Source: Podocnemis expansa (lineage: Eukaryota > Chordata > Testudines > Podocnemididae). Taken from it: a stretch of DNA of 64,000 bases. Of this stretch, positions 57,511-64,000 are shown one piece after another; position 1 is the first letter of the stretch, and each line of letters opens with the position of its first letter. Position numbers and translations under genes: made by a program. The stretch spans positions 12,598,142-12,662,141 of the forward strand of contig ML681997.1 of the NCBI GenBank assembly GCA_007922195.1. The letters are read 5' to 3'. The notes beneath the pieces are model-generated. The model did not search any database and was not told the origin of the DNA. It worked only from the letters and a program-made list of their open reading frames with translations.

Positions 57511-57748
57511 CTGTTTATATGTGTGAAATGGAACGGCACCATCCTCAAGACTTTCAAAGTAAAAACCAGGATAGCTGGAGTCCTCTATTGGATCCTTTAC
57601 CTGCTAAAGTAGGAGTGACCTATGAACTCTGTGCTGGCATTGTAGACAAGCCAGACCTTTCTTTGGAAGAAACTGCATGCAAGGAAATCTTAGAAGAGTG
57701 TGGTTATGACGTTCCCATTACAAACCTGAAGAGAATCACTTCATACAG
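57511..57748 (+). CDS. NUDT14: NUDT14 exon (fourth coding exon) with the Nudix box
   Basis: 238-nt exon from an acceptor with a long T tract (gcatttttttag) to donor gtaaac. It encodes AVYMCEMERHHPQDFQ, a variable stretch, KVGVTYELCAGIVDKP, the Nudix box GIVDKPDLSLEETACKEI then LEECGYDV, and ends TSY plus two bases. The Nudix box differs from the textbook GX5EX7REUXEEXGU: there is one extra residue between G and the basic residue, and Lys replaces Arg. Both features are also usual in mammalian NUDT14, so they support orthology and are not damage. The catalytic EE pair, which binds Mg2+, is present. The three exons cover about 115 codons of a protein usually near 220. The last exon was not found before 64000. 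Confidence 0.96.
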
Positions 57749-59357
57749 GTAAACAGCAGCAAAAATAATGCTTTGTATTTACTGTTTAAAAAAAAAATTG
57801 TTGGAATGACCGAAGGGTAAATTAATTTCCTTGCCAAAGCAATGACCTTGGAGAAACCACCATCTATGAGTACTTGAGAGTATAACACCAAGAACAGAGA
57901 GAAATTATTTAGGGAGATATAAAGGGCTATAAACAGAGATTAATGGAACAAAATTAAAACTGAGGAAACTTAGGCTAGTGAAACCTAGTAGACTGGAGAA
58001 CAGAGAACCTCAAGGGAATTAGTGGCAAACCCATTGCTTGGTGCTTTTAAATGTAATGATAGAAAGTGCACTGTAAGAAGCATTCCTGCGTTCACATAAT
58101 AGGCCATCTGACCTATGTATTAAACTATCTCTGTTTCTGATTTCCATTATTCTAATTAAAAACTGAGTTGCACAACATGGTCTCTGATGCTGCATTGATG
58201 AGACTGTCCCAGCATGAAAGTATGTGCCACTGGATCTCTTTGGGGGATCAGGGCCATAACTAAAGCTTCTATGAAATATGCGTTAGAGTACATTTTGTTG
58301 CTGGCTCTGTTATGAACACTTTACATGTGTTTTTAATTTCATTGTAAAATATTCTAACACATTACATCAGGAATAAGAGGAGACTATATTTGGGCTGTTT
58401 GAAATTAAAGAACTGTCAAGAATTCAATAATTTCCGAAGAAAATGTTTTCACAGACTTATTGCCATTATATCTCCCTACCAGGCGGTAGCATTGTCGAAG
58501 GCATCTGTTACCATTATCCAAAATACATGTACAAATTAACAAAGAGTGGCTTCAGGTTTTTTACTTACTTCATTTTTGCTTGACAGCTCTATTGAACTAG
58601 ACCCTGTCATTGGTTTTCAGTTTGAGAACTGAATACAAATCCACAGCTGTCAATCCTGGCAAATGTTATTTCCTGCTGGATTAACAAGCAACACTTCTGT
58701 TGGAAGGGGTGGGGGGTTAATCACGGGAGTTATCTCTTGCAACTCCTTGAAGCTAGATTAGGGGTTTGTTCTACTTAAAGAAATACTGCTTCTAGCATTA
58801 TGTGAAAAAAGCTGTTCACAATATCTGTATTTTGTGTGGTGTTGATGTGCTGAGGCAAAACATATCTTCTTCTTAAAAAAAAGAAGGTTGTAATAGTATT
58901 TCAATTATAAATCCTCATTTTTAGGGGTCATGACTTAATAGTAAGAATTCACCTCTGACTGAAACAACATACAACCTCTGTTAACAATTCTTTTTAATTT
59001 TACAGAATTATTTTTTCAGTTGAGTTCCCCACTTTTTACTTGCAGTCTGACTCACAAATAAAATACATCTAGTATGGCGATTAATCTTTAAGGATTCTGT
59101 TCTGCATTGTGGTCCATATGGGCATAGCAGTTAGCCTGTGAGGAGGCCCACCAGGTGGGGCTCCAAGGAGGTAGAGTAATTCATTTCATAAATCAAAATG
59201 CAGAATTGAGACCTTAAAGATGATATTTTTCAAACATTTATTTTGCACCCTGGAATAGGGCATTCATTGGTTGTTTCAGGTTAAAATTAATTTATTTAGC
59301 TTGTCTGTTGTTGGACTTTTTCCTCTCTGCAATGACACATAGGAGACAAGGAGTTGA
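57749..59357. other. Intron-like DNA after the NUDT14 exon
   Basis: Starts with the donor gtaaac. I looked for the last NUDT14 exon (the region after TSYRS and its C-terminus) here and up to 64000 and did not see it. Confidence 0.5.
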
Positions 59358-59595
59358 TTCATAGAAGCATAGGGTTGGAAGGGACCTCATGATGTCATCT
59401 AGTCCAACCACCTGCTAAAAGCAGGACCACTCCCAGTAAATCACTCAGCCAGGGTTCTGTCTAACCAGCCCTTAAATGTTTCCAAAGATGGAGATTCCAC
59501 AACCTCCCTAGGTAATCTATTCCAATACTTCACCCTCCTAGTGAGAAAGTATTTTTCCTAATATCCAATGATGACCACCCAGCTGCAGCTTCAAA

Positions 59596-60454
59596 CTATT
59601 GCTCCTTGTTCTTTTCCTCTGTGACTACTGAGGACAGCCTAGCTCTCTCCTCTTTGGAGCATTGCTTCAAGTAGCTGAAGGTTGCTTTCAAACCTCCCCA
59701 TGGTCTTCTCTTCTGCAGACTAAATAAGCCTAGTTCCTCCAGTCTCTCCTTGTAAGTCATGCGCCCCAACCCTCTAATCATTTTTGTTGCCCTCCACTGG
59801 ACTCTTTCTAATTTGTCCACATCCTCTGTAGTGCGGAGCCTAAAACTGGGCACAGTATTCCAGATGTGGCCTCACTAGTGACGAATAGAGGGAAATAATC
59901 ACACCCCTCAGTCTGCTGGCAACACTCCTACAGAAGCAGTTCAATATGCCATTGGCCTTTTTGGCAACAAGAGCACATTGTTGATTCATATCCAGCTTCC
60001 CATCCACCAGAACCTCCAGGTCCTTTGCCACAGTGCTGTTACTTAGCCAATTGGTCCCCACCCTGTGGCAGTACATGGGATTTTTCCATCCTAAGTGCAG
60101 GACTTTGCAGTTGTCCTTGTTGAACCTCATGAGATTTTGTTTGACCCAAAGCTCCAATTTGTTTAGGTCTCCCTGAATCCTATCCCTGCCCTCTTGCGTC
60201 TTCACCATTCCCCCCAGCTGCAATCTGTCCCATCATCTAGATCATTAATGAAAATGTTGAAGAGAATTGGCTCCAGGACCATCCCCTGGGCACTCCACTA
60301 GTTACTGGTTGCCAGCTAGACATTGAGACATTGATCCCTGCCCGCTGAGCCCGATGATCTAGCCAGCTTTCATTCCACCTTATGGTCCATTCATCTAAAC
60401 CATACTACCTAAACTTGCTGACAAGAATGCTGTGGGAAACCGTATCAGAAGCTT
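59596..60454 (-). pseudogene. CR1 ORF2, C-terminal RT part with the catalytic box deleted
   Basis: Read on the - strand: [12 protein letters not shown] (near 60440), GINVSMSSWQPVTSGVP (near 60320), RIQGDLNKLELWVKQNLMRF (near 60160), then KDLEVLVDGKLDMNQQC and the C-terminal DKLERVQWRATKMIRGL (near 59810). Between the DCS/GG region near 60215 and GGMVKTQEGRD the usual FVDD catalytic box is missing, a deletion of about 30 bases. A frame change lies near 59850. Confidence 0.8.
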
Positions 60455-61280
60455 TGGAGTTGTTTCGATTTAAAAATAGACATGTCCAGATGATGTTTTC
60501 CTTATTCTGAAATGAGGAGCTCCCTTATTTCGAAATAAGGAAAATCATTTCAATATAATAAAACCTGGTTATATATCGAAATAACTCCATCTGGCTCTGT
60601 TATATTGATATGTCCCACATATCGATATAACAGAATGACCTTCCTGGCACCCCAGGACTGGGTGGCTGCAACCTCGAAGGTGGGACCCAGTTTCCTGTGC
60701 CCCAGGGCTCAGTGGCTGCAGCCAGAGGAGTGCAGGTAAGAGCCAGCTCTTTGTGCCCCTGAAGCTTGGAGCCTGCAGCCCTGGGAGCGCAGGTGGGAGC
60801 CAGCTCTTCACACTCCTGGTGCTGCAGGCTCCAAGCCCCGGGGGCGTGGGGAGCCATCTCCCACCCATGCTCTCGGGGCTGCAGGTGCCCTGTCCCAAAG
60901 CGTAGGGAGCCAGGTCCCACCCACGCTCCCAGGGCTGCAGGCGTGCCCCAGGGTCCCTCTCCCGCTGCCCCACCAACAGCAGGGTACACAGGGCAGGTGG
61001 ATCCCAGCCCTTGGGCCTGTTTTCCCCTGTCTAGCTCTCCAGGTGAGAGCCAGGCAGGGGATTGGGTGGCAACATGGCCCTGCCAGGGGGCCATGTTGCC
61101 ACACCTCCCAGGATGCCCCTCTCCCAAATCGAAATAGCAAGTCCTGCGTCTGGACTTGCTATTTCAATTTGGTATTTTTCCTTAATTTGATTTAAGTTAA
61201 ATCAAATTAAGGGTTTTATTTCAAATTTGCTTATTTTGAACTTAACTTGTTTCAAAATAAGCATTCAGGTGTGGACATAA
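60455..61280. mobile_element. Palindromic MITE, ATTTCGAAAT-word type, GC-rich core
   Basis: The right end ggtgtggacataacc (to about 61280) is the complement of a ggttatgtccacacc-type terminus; the left end is worn (a tagacatgtccagatg segment near 60478). Both shoulders hold palindromic words: ccttatttcgaaataagg (60523-60540) and ccttaatttgattt/aaatcaaattaagg (61179-61192, 61198-61211). The hairpin agcaagtcc/ggacttgct lies near 61137-61161. The middle is GC-rich. Open frames on both strands there are composition artefacts. Confidence 0.6.
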
Positions 61281-61281
61281 C

Positions 61282-62222
61282 CTTTTTGTTACTGACATAC
61301 TTAAAGAACCCCTTCCTATTATCCTTTACATCCCTTGCTAGCTGAAACTGCAATTGCTCTTTGGCCTTTCTGATTTTATTCCTGCAGCCCTGAGCAGTAT
61401 CTTTATATGCCTTCCTAATCGTCTGTCCAAGCTTCCACTTCTTGTAAGCTTCCTTTTTGTGTTTCAGTTCACTGTAGAGTTCTCTGCTAAACCATGCGGG
61501 GCACCTGCCATATTTGCTGTTCTTTCTGCACATCAGAATTGTATCTTTCTATGCCTTTAGCAGGATTTCCTTAAAATACAGCCAGCTCTTGGACACCTTT
61601 CCCCTTCATATTAGCCTCCTAAGGGATCCCACCAAAATATGCTTTTCTGAAGACCAGGGTCTGTGTTCTGCTTCTTCTCCTTCTTCCTTTGATTAGGATC
61701 CTAAACTCTGTCATCTAATGGTCACTGCCACCCGGTTGCCATTCACATCTACTTTTCCAATCAATTCTTCTCTGTTTGTAAGCAGCAGGTGAAGATGTGC
61801 AAGGTCCCTAGTTGGTTCCTCCAGCTTTGTACCAGCAAGTTGTCCTCAACGCTCTCCAAAAACTTCCTGGATTGTCTGTGCAATGCTGTGTTGCCCTCCC
61901 AGCAGATGTCAGAGTAACTGAAGTCCCCCATGAGAACCAGGGCCCATGATCTGGAAACTTCTGCTAGTTGTCCATGGAAAGGCTCATCCGCCTCCTCCTT
62001 CTGCTCTGGTGACCTATAGCAGACACCCACCACAACATCACCCTTGTTGCTCTCTCCTCTAAACTTAACCCAGAAACTTTCAACAGGCTTGTCTCTGCTT
62101 TCATAGTGGAGCTCAGAGCAGTCATAAAGCTCTTTTACATATAGTGCATCTCTTCTACCTCTTCTTCCTGTCCTGTCCTTCCTGAACAATTTATAACCCA
62201 TCCATGGCAGAGCTTTAGTCAT
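61282..62222 (-). pseudogene. CR1 ORF2, AP endonuclease and RT N-terminal part
   Basis: Endonuclease (61761-62222): [20 protein letters not shown], then [29 protein letters not shown], and [17 protein letters not shown] (near 61920) where CR1 has the GDFN catalytic motif, so Asn reads Ser. RT N-terminal region (61282-61533): WFSRELYSELKHKKEAYKKW, then LARDVKDNRKGFFKYVSNKK. A frame break separates the two. The endonuclease nicks target DNA to prime reverse transcription. Inactive. Confidence 0.82.
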
Positions 62223-62839
62223 GCCAGTTATCCCACCAAGTCTCTGTTATTCCAGTCACATCACAGTTCTTTGCCTGTGCCAGTACTACCAATTCTTCCT
62301 GATTGTTTCCCAGCCTCCTTGCATTTGTGTACAGGCACCTAAGATACTGAGCCAATTGCCCTATTTTCCCCTTCCGATTTCTCTCCTGTTGCTTCTTCCT
62401 TCTTGGATTTTCTCCCAGTGTCCTGCTTTCCTACTCACCTCAGGTATTAGGGATTCATTAGGACACCTAAGACACAGATTTGATTTCTCTTACTCCTCAC
62501 CCTTCCCTCTCCCCCCCGTTCTAACTAGCCTCTCCTTTATCTTTTCTGTTACAGCCCCAGCTCCCCCCAAGTTCCATCCATTCCCCCAGGTCTCCCTCAT
62601 TGTGACTTACCTATGGGCTTTGGTCACCTTCCCCCTTCATACCTAGTTTAAAGCCCTCTACACTAGGTTAGCCAGTCTACATCCCAATATGCTGTTCACC
62701 TTCCTTGATAGGTGGAGTCCATCTCCGCCTAGCAGTCCTTCTTCCTGGAATAGGACACCATGGCTGAGGAAGCCAAAGCCCTCCTGGTAACATCATCTTC
62801 TCAGCCAGGCATTCACCTCCAGAACACATCTGTCTCTGT

Positions 62840-63245
62840 TCAGGCCTCTACCCTTGACTGGAAGGATAGAAGAGAACACCACTGCATGCCAAACTCCTTC
62901 ATCCATGCTCCCAGACCCCTGTAGTCACTTTTGATCTGCTGAGGGTCACATCTTGCAGTATCATTACTGCCCACATGGATGAGTAGCATGGAGTAGTAGT
63001 CAGAGGACTGGATGATTCTTAACAGTCTCTCCATAATGCCTTGGACATGGGCCCCTGGCAGGCAACATACCTTCTGGGACACCATGTCAGGGCGACAGAT
63101 GGGTGCCTGTGTCCCTCTCAGAAGAGAGTCCCAACCACCACTACCCTGCATTTCTTCCTGGGTGTGGTGGTTGAGGTCCTCCCAGCCTTGGGGACGCATG
63201 GTTTCTTACCCTTCCACCTCATCCCTCGTTGCCAGGGCTCCATAA
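62840..63245 (-). pseudogene. CR1 ORF1 esterase (SGNH-type) domain remnant
   Basis: On the - strand: GWDSLLRGTQAPICRPD, then VCCLPGAHVQGIMERLLRII, then DYYSMLLIHVGSNDTARCDP. CR1 ORF1 proteins carry an esterase domain with a GDS block and a GxND block. Here DS and GSND are visible, and the residue before DS reads W where the family has G, probably because a base was lost just upstream. A stop precedes it. Function in retrotransposition is thought to involve RNA-protein particle or membrane contact; that is not shown here. Confidence 0.7.
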
Positions 63246-63367
63246 CGTTTCTTCAACACCATGGAGGGTGGAATGCTAGGAAGGATGGCACACTCTCTGC
63301 TGCCAGAAGTAACCAACTGCCAGTGTTCCCCCCTCTGCTACAGTCATCTCATCCTTCTCCAATGGCT

Positions 63368-64000
63368 CCAAAGGGGGCAGTCATGTTAGTCTAGTCCAGC
63401 AAAAGAAGAAAGGAATCCTGTGGCACTTAAAGACTAACAAATTCATATATCGCTTGTGCTTCTGTGGGAGAAAATTCCACTTTGTCAGATGCTTTGAAGA
63501 TAGGGGAACTTACAGAATGGGAGGAAAATAAATGTAGGGGAGTGTAAGACATGGGATCAGGTCAGACTAACAGCAAATCAAAGAACTTGTTAAGATTCAA
63601 ACAATGGGAAACAGGACATGGAGTAAGGTAAAGTCAAATCATGTGTAATGGGAAAAGAATCCAAAGTCACAATTTAATCCCGATTTCACACAATTGAATC
63701 TGCATATCAGTTCTTCTGCAGCTGTTTCTCTTTGAAGTCTTGATGCCCCATTGACTTGTTTAAGCACAGCTGTTAACAAATCATCCATAGAATGATTAGA
63801 AAGATGGAAGTGCTCGGCAACTGGTTTTTGGATGTTGTGATTTCTGATGTAAGGTGTGGGGGCATTTCTGGCACATGATGGCATAAATCATATTAGTGGA
63901 TGAGCAGGTGAATATGAGCCCTTGATGGAGCAGCTGGCTTGAGTGGGTCCTATGATGGTGTCTTTTGTGCAGGTATGTGAGCAAAGTTGGAAACGTGGTT
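63368..64000 (-). mobile_element. Penelope-like element 3' part, continues beyond the window
   Basis: The 3' end on the - strand is near 63370 (ccaaagggggcagtcatgtt), followed by gaatcctgtggcacttaaag, the hammerhead-like tail region (63466-63500) and GIY-YIG coding to the window edge. The open frames 63639-63884 and 63796-63984 are two frames of one broken ORF: ICRFNCVKSGLN at the C-terminus and FTCSSTNMIYAIMCQKCP before the core. About 60 bases holding YIGQTGQ and the next helix are deleted near 63858. Confidence 0.82.

Larger units (their letters stand above)
59358..63365 (-). mobile_element. Long CR1 LINE with ORF1 and ORF2 remnants, interrupted by a MITE
   Basis: The 3' end on the - strand is near 59358 (cataggg ttggaagggacct); moving right come the ORF2 C-terminus, RT, a MITE with loss of CR1 sequence (60455-61280), the RT N-terminus, AP endonuclease, the inter-ORF region and the ORF1 esterase domain (to about 63245). 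It ends against a PLE at about 63368. The most complete CR1 in the window by length, though clearly older than the copy at 7723. Confidence 0.85.

Noticed and set aside
60569..61140. Several overlapping 110- to 175-codon open frames on both strands
   Set aside because: All lie in the GC-rich core of a MITE; stop-poor because of base composition.
57749..64000. Last coding exon of NUDT14
   Set aside because: No splice-bounded match to the family C-terminus was seen; the CR1 and PLE fill much of this interval.

Overview
This is a stretch of reptile-like vertebrate chromosome, made mostly of intron or intergenic DNA with many layered transposable elements. Three spliced exons of one host gene are visible, on the + strand: the middle of NUDT14, a Nudix UDP-sugar diphosphatase (29428-29471, 52144-52208, 57511-57748). 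Reading phases agree across all three junctions and the splice sites are canonical. The first and last exons were not found. Abundant CR1 LINEs, Penelope-like elements (PLEs) with GIY-YIG endonuclease, a DIRS element, an R4-type LINE, hAT-like MITEs and palindromic MITEs together suggest a sauropsid, most likely a turtle and less likely a crocodilian. That assignment is an inference from repeat content.

Layout. 1-3180: nearly complete but broken R4-clade LINE. 3205-4215: two CR1 pieces, one split by a hAT-like MITE. 5906-10152: a three-level nest (hAT-like element containing an internally inverted PLE, which contains a young CR1). 12542-13771: a hairpin-shaped PLE tail carrying two palindromic MITEs. 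13782-18130: two old CR1 copies with MITEs inside. 24560-27005: CR1 with two PLE insertions. 27380-28290: another CR1. 29428 onward: NUDT14. Its 22.7 kb intron holds a DIRS remnant with a solo LTR (30685-31650), a hairpin PLE tail (32841-33050), a 6.4 kb DIRS retrotransposon with inverted terminal repeats and a nested solo LTR (37787-44225), and a cluster of three PLE insertions (46568-48487). A further LTR-like element lies at 50031-50650. The next intron (5.3 kb) holds a palindromic MITE at 54206-54585. Downstream are a long minus-strand CR1 with ORF1 esterase and ORF2 endonuclease and RT remnants (59358-63365) and a PLE running off the window end.

The most interesting pattern is in the PLEs. 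Several copies are head-to-head inversions of the element's own 3' tail, and four have perfect target duplications of 10 to 14 bp, so each palindrome was probably made during one insertion. The inversion points cluster around a motif in the tail that resembles a hammerhead ribozyme core (CTGANGA, stem, GAAA). A second pattern is a group of MITEs with a shared GGCTATGTCTACAC-type end, each built inside from a different palindromic word centred on TCGA.

Every transposon coding region seen is broken by stops, frameshifts or deletions. Only the NUDT14 exons look functional. No tRNA, rRNA or CRISPR was recognised.
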